Of a DNA stretch of 64,000 nucleotides, positions 34,821 through 46,479 are shown piece by piece. The notes beneath the pieces are model-generated. The model saw only the letters and a program-made list of their open reading frames with translations. It searched no databases and was not told the origin of the DNA. Source of the stretch: Aquatica leii (taxonomy: Eukaryota; Arthropoda; Insecta; Coleoptera; Lampyridae); the NCBI GenBank assembly GCA_035610365.1, contig CM069436.1:3462937-3526936 (forward strand). Direction: 5' to 3'. The position numbers and the translations under genes are program-made. Position 1 is the stretch's first letter. Each line of letters opens with the position of its first letter.

Positions 34821-36340
34821 AGTTTTTTGCACTATTTTCTCTTGACAGACTTTTCTTTCTCTTAGGGGTAAGCTGTAAAACCAATTCGTTTTTATACAGG
34901 CGATCTGTTAGAATTACCGTTTTTTTTCGTCGCACATTCCGTGTCTGTTTTTCTTTTTGTTTTCTAACTTGTGACAATTTAATCACTTCTCTCGGACTCG
35001 CCGCAAAACTTGTTGAACGCACTGATTTGTTTTGGTTAGGAGAAGGTGGTGTTTGCGTTCTTCTCGTTGTTCCAGAAGTTCTAGGTTAATCGCTAATCGA
35101 AACATTGGCATGTTCATTTATCGAAAATGCAAGTGATACTGAATCATGGTTATCATCTTCAGTGACATCTAGCTGCCCCGTTGTCTTAACTGGTGTAAGC
35201 ATCAATCCCCTTCTTTCCATTAACAGAAGCACCTGTCTTGAATGCGTCACTTCCTTTCCCGATCATGGTGCAAAGACACCATTTTCGCACTTCTTCTGAG
35301 TAATAATGACTCAAGGCAGCTACGAAGGCGATGTCAAAGGGTTACATCCGATGATTGCAGTGTGGTGAGAAGCGCAACAAATGACATTGCTCGAGCGGAC
35401 TAAGTTAATAAGTTCCAGGTTTTTCGTGTGAGCGGCGTGACTATGTAGCAACAGAAGAACACGTCTTTAGAAGGTTTTGTAAATTCTATGAACCATTTGC
35501 ATCCAACAGAAGGATGAAACGCATTAGGCATAAAGTTTCCCGCTGAGTTCATGCATGTTTTTACTGTAATAGAATTCTTCTCTCAGCAAACACCAATCCT
35601 CCTACTTGTCTTTTCCCACGCAGACCTAGAACTTTTGAAACTTTCTTAGGAACTGTAGTAATCCCTGTCTCACCCAGGTTCCATATGCACTCTGGAGCAA
35701 AGTTGTACTTTGTAATTTGAAGAAATCCGCCATAGAAACTTTGTTGAATCCGAGGTTGAATCACATAGTCCGAGCAAGAGATGTGGGTTTTGGGGTGCGT
35801 ATTCTTATTCTGGATGTCTCTGCAAAAATTCATATAACCATACCTGACCATATATATTTTTTACGATTGAACGTATGTTTCAAATTCTTTTTTTTTCGCC
35901 AAATCGTATACTAAATGGCATAATTCATTCAAGCTTAGGCCAAATAATTGAGCTTCCATTGCAAAAATATGTCTAACAAGTTCATTTTGTTGAGTTTAAT
36001 TGAAGACAGGTTTATGCCTACCAAGTCCTACCAACAAAATACAAACGAAAACATTGAAAATAGACTTATTTCAATGCCAAAAACCTTTGCTGGCAGCATT
36101 ATCGATATTTCTTCAATTTCTCACTTCATCAATTCTGCGCTCTAGACTGGTTTGAGGAATATGAAAAGATTGGACAGTTTTTTATATCCCATTCGACCAT
36201 CTATCACTTCATGCATTGCATTCTGCATGTTCCAGTATAGCGTTGTAGTTTCCCCTCTTGAGTTCTTTTCACCATTACGTCTAGGAAAGATAGATTTCGG
36301 TGTTGCATCGTTTTTGTGGCGATCTAAAACCCAGTTGGAA
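34821..36340 (-). pseudogene. pogo/Tigger (jerky-like) transposase, near full-length remnant
   Basis: From high to low coordinates: a psq-type HTH remnant ending in QTSLERRIDEV (about 36120-36280); LGRHKPVFN, then MEAQLFGLSLNELCHLVYDL (about 35900-36020); TPKPTSLARTM; then the DDE_1 part with WNLGETGITTVPKKVSKVL (35561-35851, where Gly replaces the first catalytic Asp) and RFSPHCNHRM (about 35330-35380). The last part is degraded. The element would be cut-and-paste; it is dead here. Confidence 0.75.
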
Positions 36341-36619
36341 AATTGGATCTTCTACAGTCTTAAGGAAGAATAACATGGACTTTTTCAAATGGTACGGTTT
36401 CTATCTTCTCTTTCAATTTTTTGTAGCATCTCGTACATCTCCTATTCTTTTCGCTGGTCTATCATATTTTCCGATCATGTGCACACGTTTTCGTCGTTTA
36501 CTCTTTCTCTGTGTTTCAACTGCGTTCGGGGACATCCGAGTCAGCGAGTCTTCTCTCTAAATGCCAACATAGTTATATTTTTGTGTACGCTGTTAAACTA
36601 TACTGTGCATCATTGAAAT

Positions 36620-38210
36620 TGCAACACCAAGCAAGGGTGGGAATTTTATGACTAAACCTGGCAGAAAGGTTTAGCTACTCACAGATAGTAAACGATTAAA
36701 ATTTCAAAGAACAGGAACAAAGACGAACACAATTTTTATTTAATAATGTGTTGATCAACAACACTATTGTCAACGAAATGCAAACATTGTAGCAATATAT
36801 CAAAAAACGATTACGGGACATTACTTTCTTGATAAAGCTTATTTTTTAACCAATAGAGACAGACGTATTTGCGGTAGCTTGTTGATACCCATAACCATGT
36901 ATTTTGCGATGAATTTCTTCTCTGTCAGTGTCACTCTAGTTTTTGAGAGATCTATTTGTAATTTTTTTAGCTTTGAGCTGGTCTGCATATCTGTTAGTAT
37001 TCACAACAATAATATGTCGTCTGTTATGTGTTTAGAGATATTATAAGGCTCTTATGTGTCCCTCTGTTTTTCACACCATAGTGTTCAGAAAATTTTAATT
37101 GCACTGCAATATTCTTACAAGTTCCTACTTTTCTGTTGTGGTTTTGTCATCGTCTCCATTTTCTGTTTCTTTATTTGTATCAGATTCATTTTCTGAATCT
37201 ATATACGAATCTTCAGAATCATCAAAGACGCCTGGGTCAGATTCGGATGTTGAATCCGAGTCGGATTTTTGAGATGGTGGTGGTTCGTGTGCGCTTCCTT
37301 TAGCAGTAACTACCATTTTCGCGACTCGTGAATTTATTGTTCACTTACAATTTTGAAATAATTATGGCCAAATAATAAACTTTTTTACTAAGTAATGAAA
37401 ACTGGCGTGGATGCACTTATCCACATAATTAATCAAAATGAACGGAAAACCAGATGAGTCCATGCACTGGTTTTAGTGACTACACATAACTTAATAAGAC
37501 GTGGGCGTGCAATGACTCGGTGTGACACTGGGATGACTTGTGTTTCCCGCGTGACCCACGTGTTAAACTGGCTGTGGGACGGGTTTTTTTTCTATGGTGT
37601 GACTCCATAACGAGGTTTTGTAATTCCTTTTCGTAATAAGTTCCTTGTAAGTTATTTTCTTCTCTTTTTTTTGTTCCACTCTGATCTTTCCTTGTGTCGT
37701 TATTTCTGATTTTTTCCTTTTTCTGTTCCGTTGTTACTTCTTTTACGTTTGAATCTACTTACTGCTTTTTTGTTCTTTTAATATTTGGAATTGGTACATT
37801 TAATAATTCTACATCAATCTTTTGAACTTACGTTTTTTCTCGTCATAATCTTTTTTTTCAACAAATTTGATATTTTATGCGATGTTTAGTACAAACGGCC
37901 TAAAACTTGTTTACAGTATAATCGACAAAAATAATAAAAAAACATCTCAAAATTTGAACTAGAACCGCTACTGATTGTGAATACATTAAAGCGTCACTTG
38001 TGCTCAAATTGACCCTTTCTATAATTTAACAGTTTAGAATCGGAAATAATATTTATTTTGAAAAATCCGTCTATTTCAATAATCTAATATTAAAAAGTAG
38101 TACAAAACAAACTGAAGTTGATAGAAACACAAAGTTAAAACGTTTTAAAGTTTACGAAGGGTCAAATTGACCCCTTCGGCGTTTCTAGTGTTCAAAAGCT
38201 TCCAAATACT
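36620..38210. repeat. unclassified element region with acidic N-terminal fragment
   Basis: Mostly non-coding. It includes a 63-codon acidic minus-strand ORF (37125-37316, Ser/Asp/Glu-rich, resembling piggyBac N-termini) that has a diverged relative at 46140-46310. It also has a palindromic end-like motif GGGTCAAATTGACCCC (38159-38174). Element boundaries were not found. Confidence 0.4.
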
Positions 38211-38643
38211 TTGGTTTTCTTTTTGTTCAAATTTACAATACTTTTGAGCTAACAAATTTTAATAACACGTATCATTAGGAAAAAACGAATGTTTTGATTA
38301 AGCCTCGTATATTAAAAAACTCGCCGTATTTATTTTATACCTGATCTTTATAAAAATAACAGTTTGCGGTAAATAACGCTAAGTCTTTGGACGATTAAGT
38401 CTTTGATCTCATAAACGTATTATTTATTACCCGAGCTTTAGCACTAATTGCGTAATTCTCATCAACGCGACTAAAGCAAGAAATGTTACCAAAGCTTTTG
38501 TTTCAAGAATTCGGTAAAATTTATATAATCTACAAAAATTTATTGTAGTAAATACTAAAATACCGAAATTTACTAGGAAACATTTTTCAAATTAATACAT
38601 AAGGTCTCTAGATTCCGTAATAGCGTTTTTTTCTTGTTTTCAG

Positions 38644-38886
38644 GCAATTTTAAATGAAAAAGGCAAGGACTACCACTACGAGTTCAACTACGTTTCCGAG
38701 GATCGCGCCGAAGAAATTGTGTCCCATAATAAAATTACGAGTGAAATACCTTCAGTTACGGCAACTTTAAGGCCCCCAACGACAAGTTTAGACGATGTGT
38801 TTATTAGTGTTAAAACGACAAAACATTATCATAAGAGTAGATTACCAATTATACTTACAACGTGGTTTCAGTTAGCTAAAGAACAG
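38644..38886 (+). CDS. fng: fringe, exon 2 (stem and start of catalytic domain)
   Basis: An 81-codon exon lies between a TTTTCAG acceptor (ending at 38643) and a GTGAGT donor (38887), phase 0 at both ends. The first ~50 residues are a variable stem region. The last ~30 (LDDVFISVKTTK, then HYHKSRLPIIL and TWFQLAKEQ) are the strongly conserved opening of the Fringe glycosyltransferase domain. The next conserved segment (expected to begin TWFFTDTDD, with the nearby DDD metal-binding site further on) is not in the window, so exon 3 lies beyond 64000. The isolated exon with clean splice sites amid transposons is typical of an expanded host intron. Confidence 0.93.
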
Positions 38887-39311
38887 GTGAGTTGAATTCT
38901 TGCGTCTTTTTACTTGACGTTTTAAAATTAATGTCGCGTTTTCGAATGTTCCAAACACGGACTAGTTATTTTTTGAGCTAATTTGTTTTAATGAGAATGT
39001 AGGCGTTGATCGTTAAAGGAAAGATTTATTTTTGGCGATGTTCGCTTCTAGTTTAAACTATAAATAAAAAAGTCATTATTGATTCAGAAATTTCTTTGAA
39101 TTAACAAATTACTGGTAGAAACCTAAAAACTATTATAACACTGTTAAGGACATTTTTTTTAAATTTTCTTATCAAAAATTATGTTTTTCATTATTCAACC
39201 AATTCATTGTGTAGTATAGTAACGTCGGTGGACTTAGGAGTAGAAGATAGATTATGTTTAGACCAGTGGTTCCCCAACTATTTTGGCTCAGTCAAATATA
39301 AAAAAAATATT

Positions 39312-40990
39312 TTAATGACTTTGATCAACCTCATGGGATGTTATGAGTGTATTTATGTTCGGATCAATGTTTGTGAGTAGCAACCACAAATCTCCACGAG
39401 TACTAATTTCTAATCGTTTTTTTTTGTGATGAGGCTCATAACGGCACTGAATCCACGTTCTACCAAATAGGAAGACGGAAAAGCAATCAACAGCTTCTGT
39501 AGAATAACCCATAACGCTGGATATAAAATTGGGATCTGTTTTTGTAAACAGCAGTTGTCGTATCCTTGTTTAAACATTGATTTCAGCTCCTCATTTGTGG
39601 ATAATTATTAGTATTAGTGCTCTGAGTCGGCAATATCGAAGTGAAAAATGCGAGGAAAAATGTCTTCAAATCTTTGGTTAAGTGTTGACAATAAGCAAAC
39701 AAATCTAAAATCTTAAGCTTTCGCGGTTGTTATGTTTATGATTATAAGCGACTTTCGGCTTAGAACGCGTCGTAGTAAAACACCCAGACTTAGGCTTGGT
39801 CCTAGTGTCTTCTTGAGAGCCTCGGCACCGTTTTAGAAATGCTAGGTCTGTAAGTAGCTTTTTTTTCTTTTGGCGCAAACGATCTAAAGATCTAGTTTGT
39901 AAAAACACCTCTTCGCCGTGGAGGTTTATAATATAAAATCTTAAGCTTTCGCGGTTGTAATGTTTATGATTATAAGCGACTTTCTGCTTAGACCGCGTCG
40001 TAGTAAAACACTCAGCTTGGTCCTAGTCTCTTCTTGAGAGCCTCGGCAACGTTTTAGAAATGCTAGGTCTGTAAGTAGCTTTTTTTTGAGAGCTCCCAAG
40101 AAGAGACTAGGACCAAGCCTAAGTCTGGGTGTTTTACTACGACGCGGTCTAAGCCGAAAGTCGCTTATAATCATGAACAAATCTTCATCTCTATCTAGCA
40201 ATTTTGAAAAATTTGGAAACAGAACATTCGCCTCTTTCCAAATTTTGTTTGTACAGCAAAAGTTTTGCAACAAACGCAGATATTACACTTTTAGCTTTGA
40301 TTAAATTTAATGCGCCACCTTGTAGTTTCAAATTAGCGATGTCATTTTTTGAGACAATTAAATTGTGCCGCAAATCTTTGTTTTTATTCTCTAGGGATTA
40401 CAATACTGAATCAAAGAGTGAATAGAAGCGATTCAAACATGCACTTTTAGATAACCAACGCACTTCTGCATTAGTAGTGATTCATGCAAACGTTCACTAG
40501 GTTTTTTGCGACCAAATGATGTCGATGAATGACACAATGTACCGATAATACATAATAATTCTTGGGAAAATTTTTCTTTTACAAATCTCACATAAGCTAA
40601 AAGTAAAGATTCGTTTCCTGATAATGCTGATTCGTCGAGCTATATAGAGAATTCAAATGTTTTTAAGCAGTCACATAAAGAGTTTTCTACACACTCAGCC
40701 ATTTGGTCGATCCTTCTTTGTACATTATTATTACTCAGTGCAATTCATTTTATAATATCGAAAGCTGGTTTGTGCAACACGGTGCGTATTACCTCACTTA
40801 CAGCTGGTACAATAAGTTCGTCAATTTCAATTCAATTACATATATGTTTATTTGCTACTTCAATTTTACATTTTTATAGCGTAATCATAAATAGTAACAT
40901 AATCTGCTTAAATAGCCCCGTTGGATCGGTTTTCCACCTCCGAGTTGCCTCTTCGCTTTCAAACTTTTCCCCTGGGTTGTACATTTCATT
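39312..40990 (-). pseudogene. hAT-B transposase, central and C-terminal parts
   Basis: Broken frames: ATRRWKTDPTGLFKQIM and neighbours (40600-40990); KLQGGALNLIKAKSVISAF (40191-40373); and the C-terminal dimerisation remnant with DLWLLLTNIDPNINTL (39312-39512). The dimerisation signature is weak. A fold-back repeat (39705-40175) interrupts it. Confidence 0.75.
39705..40175. repeat. fold-back repeat with an extra direct copy
   Basis: A ~150-bp unit (TCTTAAGCTTTCGCGGTTGT onward) is repeated directly at about 39712 and 39946. The second copy is followed at 40087 by an inverted partial copy to 40175 (shared CTTCTTGAGAGC, ACTACGACGC, GTCGCTTATAATCATGA). RNA or DNA from 39946-40175 could form a long hairpin. 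Confidence 0.85.
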
Positions 40991-40995
40991 CTAAC

Positions 40996-42060
40996 TTAAT
41001 TTAGGATGACACACTTCGGCCGCTTGTGCCTAGGCATGTCATCTCGATCGTAGTCCCAAAGCCTTCGGACTAGTGGGTTAGGGTGGGCCGCGAGGTCTGC
41101 ATGGAGCACAGCTGCGGATTGACAGATGAAATCTGCGACCATCGGGATGTCGAGTTCTTGGTGGAGCCGGTCTGTTCGGAAGAACCATAGGGCGTCTGCG
41201 ATCATTCGTAGCATCTTATTTTGGAATATTTGAATTCGGGTGGTGTGGGTTTTGGCAGCGTAGAACTATACTAAGGCTGCGTAGGTCATGGAAGGACGGA
41301 TGATCATCTTGTAGATGAGAAACTTGTTGTCGATGTCGAGGCGGCTGTTGCGGCACAACATGGGGTGTAATTTTACCAGCAGGCCGTTGGAAGAGGCCAG
41401 CTTCTGGGTGATGTGGGATTTCCATAGAATTTTTTTGTCTAGGATGAGACCGAGGTATTTAGTCTCGTCTACCCAGGAGACTTCGTTGCCTTTGATGTGG
41501 AGGCGGCGTGTGGGAGCGATGTTCCTTCGGTTGAAGAGGATGGCGGCGCTTTTGGTGGAATTGACTTCTATTCTCCAGTCATCGTACCAGTTGTCCAGTG
41601 ACGTGAGGGCCATTTGAAGATTTCTCTCGGCTGGAGCGGGTGAGCGGGATGTTGCCAAAACGGCGGTGTCGTCGGCGTAGAATGTGTAGGTGAGTCCGTG
41701 GATTTTTGGGACGTCTGCCGTGAAAATGTTGTATCGAAGTGGAGATAGCGTTGATCCTTGAGGGACGCCGGCTTCTATGTGTCGTGGAGTGGACTTGGCG
41801 GTGAAAAGTTTGATCGCAAACGTGCGTCGTTTTAAGAAGGATCCGATGAGCTGGACCATTGAGTGGTTGATGCCTAGACCATACATCTTGTAAAGTAGCC
41901 CGCGATTTCAGACTTTGTCGAATGCTTTCTCGATGTCGAGAAAGACGGCGCCGGTGACGTCGTGGTGGTTGAAACCGTCGGTGATCTGCTCAACGACGCG
42001 TAAGGCTTGATGGACAGTGGAGTGTTTCTTGCGAAAACCGAACTGTTCGTGGGGAGAATA
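40996..42060 (-). pseudogene. 5'-truncated Jockey-like LINE reverse transcriptase
   Basis: The minus strand is clearly GC-richer than its surroundings. Open 41266-41886, then 40996-41214 after a stop. Motifs: FLDIEKAFDKVW (about 41900-41960), AGVPQGSTLSPLRYNIF, the catalytic box TFYADDTAVLA, the thumb segment KYLGLILDKKILW, and the C-terminal part ending PRHKRPK. It is truncated at its 5' end inside the fingers domain. It is inserted in the hAT-B transposase gene. Confidence 0.9.
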
Positions 42061-42473
42061 AGTTCGTCGCCAATAGTGTGCGGCTTATATTATAAAAAGC
42101 ACGCAGTCCATCGCCATCTCTCTTAGATGTTGTCCATATGAGTTCTTGCAATGTCGGTGTTTTCAAATATTTTTCTATGATTGTTTGAAAAAACGTTAAA
42201 TCCTTATCTTTTTTGTCACTAGGGGTTTTTATTAAACGTTCCTTAAGCTTCCAAGGTTTCATTGAATTGTTTGACATCGTTTTATTACATAGAAGACTAC
42301 TATTTCGTGGTGAGAGAATAAAGTCATATTTCATATATTCAACACTGTATTTTCTGCATTTTTTTCCCGGCTTACTCAATCTTTCATCTGAAAAAAGGGG
42401 CCCAAAAAGATATAGGAAACCACTGTTAATTACAATTTTTTTAATGGAATGCTGCAATGTAACGCTTTCTTGA
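42060..42473 (-). pseudogene. hAT-B transposase N-terminus with BED-type zinc finger
   Basis: 42060-42457 encodes RKYSVEYMKYDFILSP, then SLLCNKTMSNNSMKPWKLKE. This is the BED-finger pattern of ZBED5-like transposases with one zinc-binding Cys and the final His region altered. It is followed by KKDKDLTFFQ. It would bind element ends. The frame continues on the far side of the LINE at 40990. Confidence 0.75.
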
Positions 42474-43259
42474 ATTAGTTATTTGAGATGTAAGGATAAA
42501 ATTTCATGTAAATGTCACATATTGTGTAGGTACTCATGGTGTACCAATTAATTTTTCAAGACAAATCATTCAAAAATTAATTAACAACAGAATATAATAG
42601 TACAGTAATATACATTCGCGAATTTGATTATTCGAGAAAGTAAACAAAATAAACAAAAATATAAAATAGTAAGCTATAACTTTTAGGTGCATTATATTAA
42701 ATTATAAAACCGAATATGTCTAACTTCTTTTACAGAATCATTAATAATATATTCTTAGAAACACATCTGTGTTAGAAAAACTTACAATCCCTTTATTTTT
42801 TTTTAATAAAAAAGAAATCTTCAATGAATGTTAAGGAATTACTGATAACTGATATATAATTTTTTTAATCAACTTAAACAACATTTTAACTTTGTTTAAC
42901 TAAATTTAAATTATAAAGAGGTTGTTCAATTATACTAACGTGATGAAAGTACGCTATCTGCGTAACAAAACAAAAAATTTATACTTCTTTTTGTCCAAGA
43001 CTAGGAAAATTTGTTGTATGTACTTCACATCAAGTATAAACAGATCTAAACTGTTGATTAGATGCACGACTTTTTAATAGTTCATATTATAGATTCGTGG
43101 GTGCAGATATCGGCTCTATTGCGGTTCTTTATAAACCTGTATAGGTTATTACTTGTATTTTGTGCACCTGTCTATATTTATATTTTACTTAGGACGTAAA
43201 ACTTGCTAATAATTTATTCGTTGTGTGTTTTAACTTCCATATTAATAAAAATGTGTCAC

Positions 43260-44260
43260 AATTTTTAATTTCCTGAGGAAAGTATAGCGATCGCATTAAA
43301 AAAAAATTTTTTTTTCAAGAATTTTACGTTTCAAGATCTCCTGAATCAGAAAAACGAATTTTTGACCAAAAAAAATTGTGTGTGTGCGTGCGTGCGTGCG
43401 TGCGTGCGTGTGTGTGTGCTTAACGTTGTACCCACGATAACTCTCGAACCAAAAGTCCTAGTAACTTGAAATTTTTTCATATTTTCTCGGTTCTATCAAA
43501 AGATGGGTCTGATAAAGAAACCGGAAGTAGGTGTATCTGCCATTTTGAACAGTTTTTTTTATATAATTTGGTACGAATGTAAATTATTCCAATTATTTTT
43601 ACAGTTTCTTATAGAGTTAATTTTTTTTAACAATTTATTCAAATAAAATGTTTTTCTAACTTAAGCAGTTTATTAGATATTTGGTTTATAATTGAAATTG
43701 AATTCGATATATGATCCTAGGTTCAAATCCAGCCTACGACAATTTTTTTTTAGAAAAAATTTTATATCTTGGAAGAAAAGCAAGATACGTTAAAAAATAA
43801 CAATTTTTCTTTAAATTTTTTTGACTTTATATACATGCATCTTATTTAAATTATCTTTGGATGTACCCACGATAACTCTCGAATCAAAAGTCTTAATTAC
43901 TTGAAGTTTGGTATGAAGCTGAATTTTCATATTCTCTCGGCTCTGTCAAAAGATGTGTTTGATAAAGAAACCGGAATTGTATTATCCGCCATTTTTAACA
44001 GTTTTTCTTATATAATTTTGTACGTATGTAAATTATTCGAATTATTTTTACAGTTTCTTATAGAGATAATTCTTCCTAACAATTTATTTAAATAAAAAAA
44101 ATTAACAGTTTTTAGTTTGTAATTTAAAATGAATTCACAAATATAATATAGTTTCGAATCCTGCCTGCGACGATTTTTTTTAACTTATTTACTAAAGGGG
44201 CAAGTAATATCGAGGCGCAAAAATATGCTAGAAAATCAATACAAACGTGTAAATATCACT
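43260..44260. repeat. dispersed repeat X, copy 2, with two internal tandem units
   Basis: Two units of about 430 bp share ACCCACGATAACTCTCGAA, GATAAAGAAACCGGAA and TTACAGTTTCTTATAGAG. Their starts are near 43427 and 43863. B-box-like stretches (CCTAGGTTCAAATCC, GTTTCGAATCC) recur, but no A box precedes them. It is related to 16975-17305 and 21470-21615. Confidence 0.75.
43378..43419. repeat. (TG)n/(TGCG)n microsatellite
   Basis: GTGTGTGTGCGTGCG continues to 43419 as a simple repeat inside repeat X. Confidence 0.95.
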
Positions 44261-44478
44261 TCAAAATGGTTTTATGACAGCATAACTTAAAAAAAATATG
44301 TAAATATTCCTTCATCATTCCTTATAGGAAAGTTGTGTGGTGACCACACCAGTTTTTTTAATTTTATAATAAACCTTGAGCGGACCCCCTGACGTTGTTC
44401 AGAAACCCCCATATTAATTTAATTTTCCACGGACCCCCTGAATTATTTTGAAGACCTTTGGGAACCACTGGTTTAGAC

Positions 44479-46470
44479 AAACTGACTGAATGTTACTGAT
44501 TTAGGCAAGAGATAGACAGTGACAGATTCATTATATTCTGGACACATTAGATTTTTGAAGTCCAATTCTGATTTATGCGATCTATGTGATGTTTAATTAG
44601 AATACGTACGAGAATACTTAGGTTGTCGAGGAAAGACTTGCAGTACATAACGAGTTCTCGCAAAGATTTTAGAATTGCATATATTTAGAATGCTTGGTAT
44701 CGTTACAGTTGTTTGCAACATAGACGACACGTTGTTGCTTGTCACTCATCATGTAATCAAAAAGTACATTTTTAACCATACTTTTTGCACTTTTTTTACT
44801 TACTAATACGGATATACTACAGTCCACATAAATCTATATGACCTTGGCTATCCCACGATGCCAAAATCGGAAAAAGATCCAACACTTTATTATACGAGAT
44901 TCTCTATTTTTATGGTTTTTAAATGTGTTATCGCTTTATTCGGCTTTCGTAATTAAAATCCTTGGGAATGGTTTACATTGGTGAAACTGGTCACACCTAT
45001 ATACATCCAAGTTTCAAAGCAACTGACATTGTTTGACTCAATCTGCTGCAGAAGATCGTGCTAAGACGTTACATGTTCCGATTTTCCATATTTTTACTGA
45101 TCTTCTCTAGTTCCGCAGATGCAACCGGGAACATTTTTCTCTTCGGACTTAATTACTATTGAAGACATCTCATCAGCTGTCGATTTTCCTGGGAAGAGAA
45201 TTAGCTTTTGCGCGGTGGTTTTCCATTGTCTTCCGCGTATTGTTGCAATTTTACTGTTCTTGTAGTCTTTCTCGATTCATTTATTTATAGCGCCAATATT
45301 TGGTCGTCAGAGCATTACGGAAAGGTGAGGATGTCGTTTTGGGTGGATGGAGGCCACCTCTTACACCACAATTATAATTTAGGCTTCATTTTTTTGGATT
45401 TTGGAAATATTTTTTGTTTGTATTCACGTGACTACTGTCTGGGAAAAAGACTTAGAGATGAAGTTATATGTGGTGTTATTTTACACGAGCGGTGTTTTGG
45501 TCAAAATGATCTACCTGCCAAGTCGCATTTATCCACGCTGATACTTTTTTGCTATACTTTTGTTTAGTTGTAAGATTTAGGTTACTTGTCTAGTTGATCA
45601 GTTTCTGTCAAGTGCGTTTTGACGAGACCTTTAACGGAAGTAGACAAAACATTCATTATCAATTTGACACGGTCCAATTTAAAATGACGTTCATTTTTTC
45701 TATAAAAAAAACAGTCAATACCAATTTTGTTTTTATTTTTTTATGATTTGGTTTAAACGGACAGTTCTGGTATTGAAGTGACCGAGTCGTTTAAACATCG
45801 TTCTCTAAACAGAAATTAAACACTTTGATTGTTTATCTTGGAGGAATCATCCAAAGTAATACGTATAAAATACTCAAGTTTATTAACTGGTGAAAAAGTC
45901 GTTCCCCAATTCAATGATTTATCCAAAGTGAAAGCGCCATTCACATTAGCTTTTAAATGACTCTTGATTCTCTTCTTCCTTTAACACGTTCACGACCACC
46001 GTTCATACGTACGTTTCACAAGGAGCGCATTGATTTCTGCAGTGAATTTGCCTTATTTCACAGATGGGTCACGGGCATAAATATTTCAAAATTTTAGGTG
46101 GAAAATAAATTCAGGATTGCAAAAATGGTAGTTATGGTAAATCATCGGTTCCACTTTCTGTTTCTCCATTTGTAGCATCAGATTCAATTTCTGAATCTTC
46201 AAAGACTCTGGATCAGATTCCAAGTTAAACCTGAGTCAGATTTCTGAGGCGATGAAGCGGTTTCAACGTCTACTTTGCGTGCGCTTCTTTAGCCAACCAT
46301 AACAGAAAAGTGGGAACCTTGTAAAACTATTGCAGCGCATTATCTATAAACACATCATAATAAATGACATACTAGATATCATTGTTGCGGAAGCTAACAG
46401 ATATTCAGAACAGCTCAAATTACAAAAATCACAAGTAGATCTATTAAAAACGGGAATGATACTTAAAAAA
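44479..46470. other. fringe intron 2 segment without recognised genes
   Basis: The 119-codon plus ORF at 45208-45567 has no motif I recognise and no splice context. 46140-46310 is a diverged relative of the acidic segment at 37125-37316. The rest is AT-rich and featureless to the eye. Confidence 0.4.
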
Positions 46471-46479
46471 CAAGTTCCC

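Larger units (their letters stand above)
22776..38643 (+). other. fringe intron 1
   Basis: 15,868 bp between two phase-0 splice sites, built mostly of transposon insertions (hAT-A, piggyBac-1, the unassigned TIR element, mariner, LINE, pogo). No further exon of fringe was recognised in it. Confidence 0.75.
39264..44470 (-). mobile_element. hAT-B (ZBED5/Charlie-like) DNA transposon, 5.2 kb
   Basis: Termini CAGTGGTTCCC (39264) and GGGAACCACTG (44470) are inverted repeats of the CAGTGGTTCCC type. They are flanked by a perfect 8-bp duplication GTTTAGAC (39256-39263 and 44471-44478). The minus strand encodes a degraded BED-finger hAT transposase, interrupted by a Jockey-type LINE and by a fold-back repeat. 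It lies in fringe intron 2. Confidence 0.95.

Noticed and set aside
43690..44180. SINE or tRNA gene suggested by GGTTCAAATCC and GTTTCGAATCC stretches
   Set aside because: No A box at the proper distance and no cloverleaf could be folded; the stretches recur inside larger tandem units.
45208..45567. 119-codon plus-strand ORF
   Set aside because: No recognisable domain, promoter, splice or TE context; its Phe/Cys/Tyr-rich composition is typical of chance ORFs in AT-rich DNA.
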